Positions 34,269-50,058 of a stretch of 64,000 nucleotides of DNA are shown one piece after another. Below the pieces are notes generated by a model that saw only the letters and a list, made by a program, of their open reading frames with translations, was not told the origin of the DNA and did not search any database. Both the position numbers and the translations under genes were made by a program. Source of the DNA: Spinacia oleracea (Eukaryota > Streptophyta > Magnoliopsida > Caryophyllales > Amaranthaceae); assembly GCF_020520425.1 (NCBI RefSeq), contig NC_079488.1:4131747-4195746 (forward strand), in the 5' to 3' direction. How positions within the stretch are numbered: the stretch's first letter is position 1; every line of letters begins with the position of its first letter.

Positions 34269-36412
34269 TACTACCTATATTACACTTGTGTATTGGTGTA
34301 AATTTTCATTGTTGGTATTGTATTAGTCACCGTTATAACTTGTAAAAGCATATCACTCTTGATCAGGGCGCTTCATTTTTTATTGTTAGGGTCGTATTTT
34401 TTCAATGGTTAGGGTCACATTTATCCTTGAGTAAGGTAACTTTAGTCCTCGAATAAGGTAACTTATATCTTTGATTTGGTTCACTTTTATATTTGAATGT
34501 ACGGTAAAATATCGTAGATCAGGGGCACACAATTTCTTTTGTAAATTATCAAGTACAAATTCTTTGTAGTATTCTCAACCTAAAAATATTACTAGTTAAA
34601 TTAAGCGGTAATAATAATAATAAAATAATAATAAATTTAAATAAAATAAGTTGAATAAATTGAAATTTTGATTTAAAACCGACACTTATGATGTTAAGGG
34701 CCCAATAAAAATTCTGTACTAAGAGATGTTAGATTAAAATAAAATAAATTAGAGACATTAATATTCACAAACTCTTATAAAGGAGGTACAATAAATAGTG
34801 TCCAATAGAGTAATAATTGACTTAAAATATTTAAAATTATTTCCAATATATGTAAAACTAATTTTTAGTGTTATTTTTCTTTAATTTTAATAAAAAAAAT
34901 TGAGTAAAAATTTACCGATATATAACAAATTTATTATCCACATTTTATGGGCAAAATATTTTGCTAAAAGTAATGTAATAGACGATGTTAGATTAAAATA
35001 AAATAAATTAGAGACAAGAATAGAAAATAACGTACGTGGAGCACACTACAAAACGTTAATTTATCATCACACTCCACTACTCCAACTCAAATAAAAGCAA
35101 ACAAATGAAACCCAATTCCAATTTCATTCATCTCGATAAATACCAAACAAGCAGCTTCAGTTTTTACTCCTTAATTGGTACGTTTTCATCTCTCTTTTTC
35201 CTGTTTTTATTTTCACTTTTTATTTTCTTTTTGTTTTCTTCTTTGTTTTTTCAATATGTATGCACAATTCATTCAATCAATATCTTTTACTTTTTTTTTT
35301 TTACTTTTTTTATACATAAATTGTCTATGAAAAATATGGTGCTCTGGTTTGTGGATCTAGCAAGATTTTTCTAACTTATGTTCTTGGTGTTTTGCTTTAA
35401 TTTATGCTTATATATGCTTATTTGCAATTCTTTTAAAGAGTCAATGACTTTAAAATACGGATGTGTTTTGTACCAATGAGATCTTGACCTATTAGTTAAA
35501 ACTAAAGAGTGAAGACCTACGTGTGATAGGTCCCAGGTTCAAATCTTCATCTACTATTTGTAATTTTATATTGTGTTTGGTTGATAGAACTAGATTTTCC
35601 TATGAAGTGGGATAAGTTTTTTAAAGTTATTAATTATACAAATTAAAATATGCATATAAAATATTAGTGACATATTGATCGAAAGCATTTGTATTCACTA
35701 AGATGTCAGAACTTTTAAACCCTGACCTCTCATAATTTTTTGGTCAAGATCCGTCACTGTCTATGAACAAAAAGTAGTATCTATTTCCTTAGAATTCCCA
35801 TTCCATTTAGAATATACATTTTTTTTAGGAAAAGGAATTTCTAAATGTTAATCAAATAAGCACTATGAAGATCATGGTGTTGGATAGCCTGAATCTTACA
35901 TGCCTTCAAGCGTCGAGAACACTAGTTTGATCGTAATTATATGCAATTGTATATTAGTAGAAAGTTTAAAAAATTGTTATTTGTAAAATTTAATTTTATG
36001 ATTAATCCAACAACATATTAAACAACACCATTTAACTTTTACTCCGTATATATTAGTAAAAAAAATAGTCAATGTTGTGATCAATGATGCAAATGTCATA
36101 CTGTTGCAAGTATTCAGAATCGGAGAAAGGGAATATGTGAGTTTGTGTATAGAATTGGACAATGAGTTGGCTTAATCGATGTCGATGGGCCCTTCCACTC
36201 AAATGTGTTTTATGATTTTATCACTTTACGTTTGTTTTTAGGTGTATGGCTGTTTATCTAATTTAATTAAAAAAAAAGGACTAGAGGAGGGAGTGGTTGG
36301 GTTAATTAAGTACGCTTCTTTTAATTACTTATGGCATGTTGAATACTCCACATTTTGTTGGGTTAATTAATTACGTTTCTTTTAATTACTTATGAGTTAT
36401 GGCAGGTTGAAT

Positions 36413-37171
36413 TAGAGCTGTCAAAACAGGTCATCGGGTCGGGTTTGGGTCGGGTCATCTCGGGTCTCGGGTCATGATCAGGTCGGGTCGTGTCGGGTCA
36501 ATATTTCATTCGGGTTGAGTTCAGGTTCGGTCGGGTCGACTTCAGGTCGGGTCATATCGGGTTTTTTCCTATCCCGGGTTCAGGTCGGGTTCGGGTCGGG
36601 TCACATTTCGGTCAGGTTTGATTTCGGGTCTTATCGGGTCGGGTTTAAGTCGGTTTGTAGCAGATAATTTCGGGTTCGGGTCTTATCGAGTCGAGTTTAA
36701 GTCGGTTTGCAACATAGTTATTTTCGGGTTCGAGTCTTAGTTTGGATCGGATAATAATCATATCAAATGGAATTCAGGTCGGGTCACTCTCAGGGACGGG
36801 TCAAACTCGGGTCTGATAATTAACCTATACATTTTAATTATTTTATACTCTAATTTTTTTTTTTTAAACTTATTTTAGAGTCAATAGCAGGTTTCATCGA
36901 GTTACAATCGGTTTCGGGTTGACATCGGGCCGGGTATCGAATCGGGTTCGGGTCATTGTTCGGCCGGGTCAGTTCGGTTACCGGTCATTTTCGGGTCGGG
37001 TTCGGGTTCGGGTGTTACAACATCGGGTTAAAATCGGTTATCGGTTTTTTCGGGTCGGGTACAGGTCGGGTTTCGGGTTACCTGTTTAACCGTAATTTCG
37101 GGTCATGGTCGGTTACGGGTTCGGTCGGTTCAGGTCGGGTTTTCAGGTCGGGTCAGTTTTTGACAGCTCTA
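36413..37171. mobile_element. hAT non-autonomous element, copy 2
   Basis: Same ends and target duplication as 31600-32384, but 26 bp shorter because one of two adjacent direct repeats (cacatttcggtcaggtttga) is lost. Confidence 0.9.
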
Positions 37172-37644
37172 GGTTGAATACTCCACAATTTGTTTTTAGA
37201 AAACAAGGTCATACAAGTTGTTTAACAATAACATATGATCAATTAAAAAGTTCAAAATTTCCACCAAATAGAAACTAAAAATTATAAGCCACCATGTAGA
37301 GTACTATACGAAGTGTAATACAACTTTAATCATAAACTAGTTATCGATACGAAACAAACAAAACCTCATATGATTATATTATGGTGTTTATATGATTGGT
37401 AATATTAGGTCAAATATTTCAAACTTTGAACTCAAGGAGTAAGTGCGATCAATATTTTGAAACGAAGGTAATAAAAGTTAGGTCTTGTTCTCTCACCTGA
37501 TGTGGTCTGATTTTTATTCTTGTTCTCTCACCTGATCTGATCTGATTTTTCTAGTTTCTGGTCTGAATGTTTTCCCTAAGTGTTTTTTTTTTGTTTTTTC
37601 TAGTCTGATTTTCCCAATATGATTTAATAAGCAATGAGAATAAG

Positions 37645-37808
37645 ATGGATTTATCTTTCAAATGCTAACTCTTTAGAAGTTATAGAATCAACAATATGAT
37701 TAGGCTACATAGTAGTCGGTCGACTTACCCCCCTCATTGTCATTCATCTGTTGAAAACTCTTTTGTAACTCTTCAAGATTAATATTTTGTTGCAGAGATT
37801 TAATTAAG
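37645..37808 (+). promoter_or_regulatory. Leader region of O-methyltransferase
   Basis: A T-rich tract ending in ttgttgcag (37787-37795) gives a plausible splice acceptor for a 5' untranslated intron. If real, the leader exon and promoter lie inside the tandem duplication. Confidence 0.4.
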
Positions 37809-41040
<3,232 letters not shown>

Positions 41041-41460
41041 TTGATCATCCATTATTGTCTTCCATGGTTAATTCTCCTAATAATAATGTTGCCAATAATT
41101 GGAGGAGAAACTTGTAACCTTTGAACCATTTCTTAGACAGTATAACTAGATGTGATGTTCTTCCAAAGATTGTGATTATTCTTGAATAATCACGTTCCTA
41201 GTTTAAGAGAGTTATGAACCTTTGAACATATTCCTCTTCAAAGACAAATCTCTAATATCTCCCCGCAAACTCAACATCCTCAAATAACAATGTATTTTCT
41301 GTTATTGAATTATGAAACCAAAAAATAGTCCTATTTATAGTAATAATGTTCATTTTGAAAATTGAAAATAAAAAACTGAAAATTACTTTTTGCCAATTTC
41401 ATATTTTGGTTTTTAGTTTTGCGCCAGTCAAAAATCCAAATGTTTAAACAAAAAATGATA
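41041..41460 (+). other. OMT 3' flank
   Basis: Expected 3' untranslated region and downstream DNA, AT-rich. No clear poly-A signal could be singled out. Confidence 0.5.
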
Positions 41461-41465
41461 ATTCC

Positions 41466-41815
41466 TACGTCTCTTTTTGTTCTTTACGTTTTCTTTTTGG
41501 GTGTCCCAAAATGTTATTTACATTTCCTTTCATATTATCACATAAATGCTTAATATTCTATCAAAATTAGTGTCCTATGATTATTTTAACCAATTAAATT
41601 CATTCGGTCATTTAATCTCTCACACTTTTCCATTGGTACATTAAACTTTTATCATTTTCCCAATATCAGAGTTTTGATAAAGGTGAAAACATTATAAATA
41701 AACTATAATTTGTTTTGTTTAAATTAAAAAATAGAGGAATCTCAATGCATATTAATTAGTCGTTAAAACACGTGCAAAATACCAAACGTAAAGAACAAAA
41801 AGAAACGGAGAGAAT
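41466..41815. mobile_element. Stowaway-type MITE, boundaries approximate
   Basis: Inverted ends ctctttttgttctttacgtt and aacgtaaagaacaaaaag followed by aaacggagag. Confidence 0.6.
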
Positions 41816-42164
41816 AAGAAAGTGGGTGGAATGAAGATTGTACTTGTCATGATAGGGCGGGTATGGATTGCGTGTCTCAACCCCAACCCGCTAACTTGTC
41901 ACGAATCCTTAATAGTTTATTGTACATATTAAACATTTTCTTGATTGTATACACTACATAACATTAATATTAACAAATTTATGTCAACTACTGAAAAATA
42001 AATAGGTACATACTCGACCATTCCGTTTCTAAATAGATATATATTGTTTTTTCTTTTCGAGATATAACTTTTACAGTCCGTTTGGTAGCCAGGTAATAAA
42101 CGGTGGGTATGGGAATAAATCTTAGTGTTATTTGAAAAGAAATTAACATCATGATGTACATGGT

Positions 42165-42336
42165 TAGGGGTGCTTATGAGCTCAGCGAACTCGCGAGCTA
42201 CTCGAACCCGACTCGGTCAAAGATCGGTCAAAACTCGACTCGAATCAGCTCGACTCGAGCTCGAGATCGACTCGAAAATTTAACGAGTCGAGTCGAGCAA
42301 CCTTGATACTCGACTCGAAAAGCTCGAGAAGCTCGA

Positions 42337-42403
<67 letters not shown>

Positions 42404-43158
42404 TTATTAAAATAGAAATTTTTTATTTTATCATTTTTATTCATCATTTTATGTTTTTTTGTTCCTTAAAAAATATACTTGTTTTTTTTTCTTCCTAAAA
42501 TGGATGACTATATTATTAAGGACAAAAAAAAAATCGAAATCGTCCATCTAAATTACACTATTTGGCAGCCAAAAAAATTTATATAGTTACTCCAACATTG
42601 GTATATAGATGAGGGAGGAAAGAAGGAAATAATTATATTCATTTTGTCCCACATAGGTAAATAAGTGAGGGAGGAAAGAAAGAAAAGTTATATTATCTTT
42701 GTCCCACATTGATAAATAAGTGAGGGAGGAAAGAAGGAAAGGGTTATAAGTATTACTCTTTGAGTGTGAAAGTGTACAAATCACTTCCATTGGGCTTTCA
42801 TTTGGGCTAATGGATATAATGATTTGGGGTATAAACTTATTTTTTATAAGATTTGAACGTGATTCAAGTCGAGTTTGAGCTCAATTTTGGATTTTCGAAT
42901 TGGGTTTTGAGCTCGAGCTTGAGTTTTCGAGCTGATTTCGAGCTTGAGTTTAGTTTTTGAGCTCGAGTTTGAGTTTTCGAGCTGATTTCGAGCCGATTTC
43001 GAGTCGAGTTCGAGCTTGGGTTTAGTTTTCGAGTTCGAGTCGAGTTTGAAAATTTTAAGCTCGCGAGTTTTCGAGTCGAGTCGAGCTTGACTATTAGTTT
43101 TCGAGTTCGAGTCGAGCTTAGCTAAACTCGAGCTCGACTCGGCTCATTAGCATCCCTA
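42165..43158. mobile_element. hAT non-autonomous element with CTCGAG-type repeats
   Basis: 994 bp with ends TAGGGGTGCTTATGAGC and GCTCATTAGCATCCCTA and an exact 8-bp duplication TACATGGT (42157-42164 and 43159-43166). Both arms consist of degenerate gagctcgagt repeats. Confidence 0.9.
42345..42399. repeat. (TA)n microsatellite
   Basis: About 27 TA units inside the hAT element. Confidence 0.95.
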
Positions 43159-43694
43159 TACATGGTAATGAAATTTTGTCTCAAACTTGGTGTTTTTCTT
43201 CATAGATTTGCATTCCCATCTAATACCACTCCCCAAATGGTAATGGATGGTAATGAAAATTTATAAAGAAAAAGAGATAATTTTGAGTGAATTAGCATTA
43301 CCATCGGAATAGATTTTGATTTTCCTTACAAGTTTGCATATAAATTCATTCCCATTGACACCATTTATGGCCGGCTATCGAACGGACCGTTAGTGAATTA
43401 GGCGTGTACATTTATATACTCAAATTATTACGGAGTATTTAAAATTGAAATGTTATAATGATAGGGGGAAAAAAAAACTAATTCTAATGATATACTCCAT
43501 AATAAGGCCCTGTTTAGTTCACCTTATTTCAGGATCTTATTACTTATTTCAGATTTAATCAGATCAGATCAGATTAGACCAGATCAGATCAGACCAGACC
43601 AGATCATATCAGATCAGAAAAATAAGTTCAGATCAAATCAGACCAGACCCGATTATTATGATGATTATTATTATTATTATATATTTATATCATT

Positions 43695-44273
43695 GTTAAG
43701 GGATACACTTGCCTTTACCGGCCGTATTTATTTAAGAGTTACACTTGCCATTTTTAGTAACTTATCAACACCGCCATCTAATTAAATAATCTATTTAATA
43801 CTCCCTCTGTATTTATTTAAGGGATACACTTGCATTTTCCGGCCGTATTTATTTAAGCGATACACTTGCCATTTTTAGTAACTTATCAACCCCACCATCT
43901 AATTAAATAATCTATCTACACCCCACCCCCACCCCTATGGTCCCCACTTATTTTACTTATTAAAATATCTACCCAACCCCACTTGTTTTATTACTTTATT
44001 TCATTCAATTCTTTTTCTTAATACTCGTGCCCGACCAAGTGTATCTTTTAAATAAATACGGAGGGAGTATATCATATGTTCCACCACCCTATTTACAAAA
44101 TAATTTCAGAACTACACCCCACCTCCCACCCCCTAAAATGACATGGTCCCCACTTATTTTACCTATTAAAATATCTACCCAACCTCACTTGTTTTATTAT
44201 TTTATTTCATTCAATTGTTCTTCTTAATACACGTGCCCGGCCAAGTCTACCCCTTAAATAAATACGGATGGAG
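43695..44273. mobile_element. Outer Stowaway split by an inner Stowaway
   Basis: 43695-43798 and 44070-44273 are the two halves of one element of the same family as the inner one. They share ggatacacttgcc, taattaaataatctat and ccccacttattttac. Confidence 0.6.
43801..44067. mobile_element. Stowaway MITE (inner)
   Basis: 267 bp, ends CTCCCTCTGTATTTATTT and AAATAAATACGGAGGGAG, TA at both sides. Confidence 0.85.
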
Positions 44274-44334
44274 CATTACTTAAGGCATAAAAAAACATTA
44301 ACAAAACATTCAAATTCATCAAGTCCAAATTAAA

Positions 44335-45060
44335 ACCATTAAGTCCAGATCAGAAACGATATGACCAGGTCCTGTCCATATCAAAACTGATTTTTATAGA
44401 TCAGAACCATTATATATCTAGACCAGAACTGATAGGATCAGATAATATCCCGATCATAACTGATCTGTACAGATCATGTTCATATCATGTTCAAATCTGC
44501 AAAGATCTTGTCTACATCAGAAACGATCCTTAAATAACCAATATGTTCAGATCAAAATTGATTTCTACAGATCATGTCCAAATCAGAATCGATATGTCCA
44601 GATTATAACTGGACTAGATATCAACTATGTTCAGATCAGAATTTTTCTACAAAGATCATGTCCATATCATAATTGATTTGTACTGATCATGACTAGATCA
44701 GAACTTGTCTGCACAGATCATAACAAGATCAGAACTAATCTGTACATATCATGTATAGATCAGAAAAGATATGTACATATCATGTTCAAAGCAGAACTGA
44801 TATGTACAGATCATGTCCAGATCAGAACTCATCTGTACAGATCATGTCCAGATCAGAGCTGAACTGTACAGATCATGTCCAAATCAGAACTGGTATATAC
44901 AGATCATGTCCAGATTAGAACTGAACTGTACAAATCATGTCCAGATCAGAACTAATCATGTCCAGAACAGATTACAAATCATGTCTAGATCAGAACCGAT
45001 CTGTACAGATCATATCCAGATCATAACCAAATCATAACTGATCTATCTAGATCATGTCTA
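44335..45060 (+). repeat. Minisatellite of ~31-bp units
   Basis: About twenty imperfect copies of tacagatcatgtccagatca plus gaactgatctg. All frames through it are repeat translations. Confidence 0.85.
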
Positions 45061-45205
45061 GGTTTATCTAATATAAGGAATAGTTAAATCATGAGCAAAG
45101 TCAAATAAATAATAACAATATTATAAATTTGTGTAATATTTATTTTACACGTAAGTCGTTTAATATTAATAAATGTAGATTTTTGTTTAAACTTAATTAT
45201 GAAGA

Positions 45206-45372
45206 ATCAGATCAGATCGGATCAGATCGGATCAGATCAGATCAGACCAGACCAGACCAGATCAGACCAGATCAGATCAGATCAGAAAAAATAAGTTCAG
45301 ATCAGATCAGATCAGAAGAAATAAGTTTAGATCAGATCATACCAGATCAGATCAGATCAGACCAGATCAGAT
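45206..45372 (+). repeat. (GATCA)n / GATCAGACCA array
   Basis: Dense array of gatcagatcagaccagac. It explains the repetitive frame at 45129-45398. Confidence 0.9.
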
Positions 45373-45957
45373 TAGGGATGGAAATATCCAGTGGATGATC
45401 CAATAACCCGGTCACCCGCTCTAATTAAACGGATGAAAACCCGAATTAAATGGATGAAAACCGGGTGATGGGTGAAGCGGGTGATGGATGCGGGTCGGAT
45501 GCGGGTGATGTTTTTTCATCCATCACCCGACCCACCACCCATTTATCACCCGATCCATCACCCATTTGTTTTATATATATTGTTTTTATTTTTGTTTTAA
45601 ATATATAAAGATGTTAGTAAATCCATTATTTATTAAAGTTAGTGTTTGTTTAATTTTTTTGGGTTACAAGTTATGCATGATGAGAAACATTTATACGTTT
45701 CGGTAGTAAATATAGGTATATAAGATTTTTTTTTTTAGTTAATTATTATGCATATTCTTAGGTGGTGAATGTGTAGTGGTTAATAGTTTTCACCCGAATA
45801 TCACCCAAACCACCCGGTTCACCCGCGGGTGATGGATGGACGGAATGCGGGTGATGAGTAAAGCGGGTGACGGATGGACCGGGTGGAGCGGATGAAAGCG
45901 GGTGATGGATGCGGGTGATGCTCCACCCGACCCAAATCCCACCCATTTCCATCCCTA
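45373..45957. mobile_element. hAT non-autonomous element with ACCCG repeats
   Basis: 585 bp with ends TAGGGATGGAAAT and ATTTCCATCCCTA. Flanks GATCAGAT and AATCAGAT match at seven of eight bases. Inside both ends are gcgggtgatgg / cacccgaccc repeats. Confidence 0.8.
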
Positions 45958-45998
45958 AATCAGATCATGAGAAATAAGGTGAACTAAAGAGGGCCTAA

Positions 45999-46430
45999 AT
46001 ACGGAGTACCTCCATAACATTAAAAAAACTTCGTATAAATAATATGTTTTTTTTTATGAAATATCTTTCAACTTTTAGTTCATTCGTGAAATACCTTCAA
46101 GTTTCAAAAGTTTATCAAATGCCCTAATTTTTTACACAAATTCACCAAACTTCCTTAATAACTAACGTCAAAACCATTAGTCATTAACTTAATTCACCTA
46201 TAATTAACCTATAATTAACTCAATTTGCCTCTAATTAATCTTAACAAAAAAATTATTACCTGTCATTAAACTAGTGAAAATTTATCGCCACATGATTCAT
46301 GCTTTACCTATTTATTGATGATGGTTAGCTGTCACTATTCAGTTATTTACTCCGGATCCTACTACATGTATATCTAGTGTAAAAAGTATCTTGTACTCCA
46401 TGTTTTTCTATTGGTTGAAATGACATATTT
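45999..46430. other. AT-rich intergenic DNA
   Basis: No gene or bounded element recognised. Confidence 0.4.
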
Positions 46431-46433
46431 ATT

Positions 46434-48219
46434 GGCCTTGTTTGGCAAATGGCTTTTTGCTGGCTTTTTGGTTGGCTTTTGGTTATTGGCTTTTTAATCT
46501 GGTCAAACAGCCAAAAAATGGCCTTGTTTGGCAAATGGCTTTTTGCTGGCTTTTTGGTTGGCTTTTGGTTGTTGGCTTTTTAATCTGGTCAAACAGCCAA
46601 AAAATGTGTTTGGTAACTGGCTTTTTAGCTTGCTGAAAAGCTAGCTTTTCCGCCAAAAATGAAAAGCTAGTAACACTAGCTTTTTGGAGTTGGCTTTTGG
46701 CTTTTCACTATCTAAATTACTTTTTTGTCCTTGTTTTTTACTAATTAACTAATAATTAATAATTAAAATTAGTGATTAGTGATAAGTGATTAGTGATTAG
46801 TGATTAGTGATTAGTGATTAGTGATTAGTGATTAGTAATTACTAATTACTAATTACTAATTACTAATTAATAATTAATAATTATTAATTAATAATTAATA
46901 ATTAATAATTAATAATTAATAATTAATAATTAATAATTAATAATTAATAATTAATAATTAATAATTAATAATTAATAATTAATAATTAATAATTAATAAT
47001 TAATAATTAATAATTAATAATTATTAATTAGTAATTATTAATTAGTAATTATTAATTAATAATTATTAATTAATAATTAATAATTAATAATTAATAATTA
47101 ATAATTAATAAATAATTAATAATAAATAATTAATAAATAATAATTAATAAATAATAAATAATAAATAATAAATAATAATTAATAATTAATAATTAATAAA
47201 TAATAATTAATAAATAATAATTAATAATTAATAAATAATAAATAATAATTAATAATTAATAATTAATAGTTAATAGTATTAATAGTTAATAGTTAATAGT
47301 TAATAGTTAATAGTTAATAGTTAATAGTTAATAGTTAATAGTTAATAGTTAATAGTTAATAGTTAATAGTTAATAGTTAATAATTAATAATTAATAATTA
47401 ATAATTAATAATTAATAATTAATAGTTAATAGTTAATAGTTAATAGTTAATAGTTAATAGTTAATAGTTAATAGTTAATAGTTAATAGTTAATAGTTAAT
47501 AATTAATAATTAATAATTAATAATTAATAATTAATAATTAATAATTAATAATTAATAATTAATAATTAATAATTAATAATTAATAATTAATAATTAATAA
47601 TTAATAATTAATAATTAATAATTAATAATTAATAATTAATAATTAATAATTAATAATTAATAATTAATAATTAATAATTAATAATTAATAATTAATAATT
47701 AATAATTAATAATTAATAATTAATAATTACTAATTAATAATTAATAATTACGGAGTATTAATTAATGAATAATAACTAAAAGTGAATAACTAATTAATAA
47801 TTAATCATTAATTATTAATGATTAATTAATAAATTATTAATTATTAATTATTATTAATTTAATTATTATTAATTATTAATCATTGATTATTACTCCGCAA
47901 TTATTAATTAAAATAATAATTTATTAATACTATTGCAAAAATTAATTTATTTTTAATGTATATTTATTTATTTGTAATTACGTTTTACTCCGTACACAAT
48001 ACACAGTATGTATTGAAAAATGAATAAAAGACATTAAATGTCCTTAAATGTCATTTTACATAGCTACAGCCAACAGCCAACAACTGATTTTACCAAACAC
48101 ATTTGTAACCAATCCATAGTCAAACAGCCAACAAAAGCAGCCAACTTGAACAGCCAGTCAAACCAGCCAAGTAAAACAGCCGACAGCCAACAGCCAACAG
48201 CCAATTGCCAAACAGGGCC
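46434..48219. mobile_element. TIR element with 1.2-kb AT-rich heptamer array
   Basis: 1786 bp. Ends GGCCTTGTTTGGCAAATGGC and GCCAATTGCCAAACAGGGCC, flanked by ATT on both sides (46431-46433 and 48220-48222). A 3-bp duplication and the GGCC end suggest a Harbinger-like origin, although ATT is not the usual TWA. The left flank repeats ggctttttgctggctttttg, the right cagccaacagccaa. Confidence 0.75.
46769..47755. repeat. 7-bp tandem array with blocks of variants
   Basis: Starts as (GTGATTA)n, passes to AATTACT units, then TTAATAA, TTAATAG blocks, back to TTAATAA, again TTAATAG and finally TTAATAA, keeping a period of seven for most of its length. A short disordered zone lies at 47110-47240. Confidence 0.9.
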
Positions 48220-48222
48220 ATT

Positions 48223-49828
48223 GTCTTTCATTCTCATTTTTTAGTGGATTTGATGATGTGTCAACATATTAATGGAGGTGTACAAGAGAATCTTGTACAC
48301 TAGGTGTACATGTAGCCTTTTCCATTTACTCCCCCTAGCCCCTGGTCCCCGATACAAAAATTAACGACCCTTCAATTTAATAACAATTTTCCAAATAAAG
48401 AAAAAGTTAACGACCCTTCAATTTAATAACGATTTCCCAAATAAAGAAATAAAGTTGGAAGTTGAATTTCCATCGGTTTTTTTTTTATAATTGCAACATT
48501 TTGAATTTTACGCTATTCACATATTGTACTTTCTTTATTTCATTTTATTTTTTATGATTCATACTTAGGGGGGAAAAACCATATGATTTACGTACTGTAC
48601 TTTTTTACTATTTTTTATGATTCAAAAATCATGCGAGATTTTAAAAATTTGTCTTAAGGTATATTTTTCAAATATCGGTTTTTTTAATATTTTTACTTAT
48701 TTAATTGGATTTAAAATATATTAATGATATCAATTTTCGTTTTTTTTCGCTGGAATATGATACAGATTGTAACTTAAAATGCGAGATTCACTTTTTGAGG
48801 TTGTTATTCACAAAACTGGAAGTTTGAGATGGTAATTCGCAAAGTAATAAGTTTATTGGGTTGTATTTGACAAATTTTCCTTTAAGAAAATCGGTTAGAC
48901 GGTGCATTTAATATTTATTGTCCGCCATATATGATTTCATTTATTTACGAAAATTTAGGTGCCTTGAGGATTTTTTTTTGCCAATGATTACAATTGCAAT
49001 AAGACTCTGTTCTGCTCGACTTATTTTTGACTTATTTAAGAAAAAAGAAGTTCAGATAATTTCGAATAATATATGGTCAGCAAATGTGTTTGTGTAATTT
49101 ACAATGTATCCCAAATATATTTCTCATCACTATCCAAACAAGTCAATGGGGGAAAATATCAAGAAATCCCACCCACAAAATTTCAATCATAATATCACAC
49201 TTTATCCCCCAAATTCTCATTACCATATAGGCATATACCAAATGTCACGTATAGACCATTTGGGTAGGTCACCAATTAAGTAGGGCATGCAAATATGTCC
49301 AAAACTTTTTTGAGACAAAACTCTTTAATGACACTTTCTTTGAGACAAAACACTATATGACACTTATCTTGCTACTCCACTATAAAATTCACTTGAAAAA
49401 CAAAACCTAAACTACACCTTGATACATAATCCACTCTCTACAAAGAAGCTTAATTACCTATATCTTTGGTACGTTAATCATTTTACATCCATCTCATCTT
49501 TTTATTTCAATCTTTTCGTATTCATTCAACTATTTATGTAAACATTATTAAGCTTAGTATAAATACTACGTATGTTGTATGAGTATATTAAAATATTATT
49601 AAGCTTAGAAGGAAAACGTTGTTAAAATTAGATATGTAACTCGATCTAGATGTACGTAGAAAATGCTCTGATACCATGTAGGAAGTTAATTTCCGTGATG
49701 ATTTCATTATTCTCAAAGCATTATATACGAAGGTTTTGGTATGTAAGGTTAATAACGTAATTAATTACATTAATTACAATGCTAAATACATACAATATCT
49801 ATCATAATTTGAGTGTCTTGTATGTATA
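48223..49828. other. AT-rich intergenic DNA
   Basis: A short duplication (ttaacgacccttcaatttaa at 48361 and 48408) and a phrase ctctgataccatgt at 49667 that recalls a reversed retrotransposon primer site. No gene seen. Confidence 0.45.
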
Positions 49829-49830
49829 TA

Positions 49831-50058
49831 CTCCCTCTGTATTTAATTAAAAAAATATACTTTCTATGATCGGTCGTATTTAATTAAAAGATACACTTCT
49901 TATTTTTTGCATGTCATGGTCTCCAATTCCAATTATATGTATCTTTCTCTCCCTCTAATAACGCTTACTCACATTCTCTTTTTACTGCAATAAATAATTC
50001 ACTCGCTGTCAATTCCTTACAATAAATAATAAATCAATACCCCATTTTCATCGGTTTG
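49831..50058. mobile_element. Stowaway left part, cut by LTR insertion
   Basis: Begins with TA plus CTCCCTCTGTATTTAATT. The right end is missing because the Gypsy-type LTR starts at 50059. Confidence 0.55.

Larger units (their letters stand above)
32858..37644 (+). repeat. 4.8-kb direct tandem duplication, copy 2
   Basis: Same content and order as copy 1. The junction with copy 1 and the right end both read ATGGATTT. Private changes include C to T near 33116, A to G near 33386 and T to G near 35724. Confidence 0.95.
42074..43389. mobile_element. PIF/Harbinger-type MITE split by hAT element
   Basis: Ends CAGTCCGTTTGGTAGCC and GGCTATCGAACGGACCG, flanked by TTA on both sides (42071-42073 and 43390-43392). 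Without the insert it would be about 314 bp. Confidence 0.8.
43506..45995. mobile_element. PIF/Harbinger-type non-autonomous element filled with AGATC repeats
   Basis: 2490 bp. Inverted ends (GGCCCTGTTTAGTTCACC at left; GGTGAACTAAAGAGGGCC at right) are flanked by TAA (43503-43505 and 45996-45998). The inside has (gatca)n arrays next to both ends, nested Stowaway elements, a 31-bp-type minisatellite and a hAT element. No transposase frame. Confidence 0.85.

Noticed and set aside
44335..45060. Regularly spaced repeats that could recall a CRISPR array
   Set aside because: Repeats are imperfect, units are contiguous without unique spacers, and the setting is a plant transposon.
45129..45398. Frame rich in SDQIRSDQIRPDQIR
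   Set aside because: Direct translation of the GATCA array inside a transposon.
46769..47755. Telomere- or centromere-type satellite, or a replication origin
   Set aside because: The heptamer is not the plant telomere unit, the array is only 1 kb, and it sits inside a transposon with its own target duplication.
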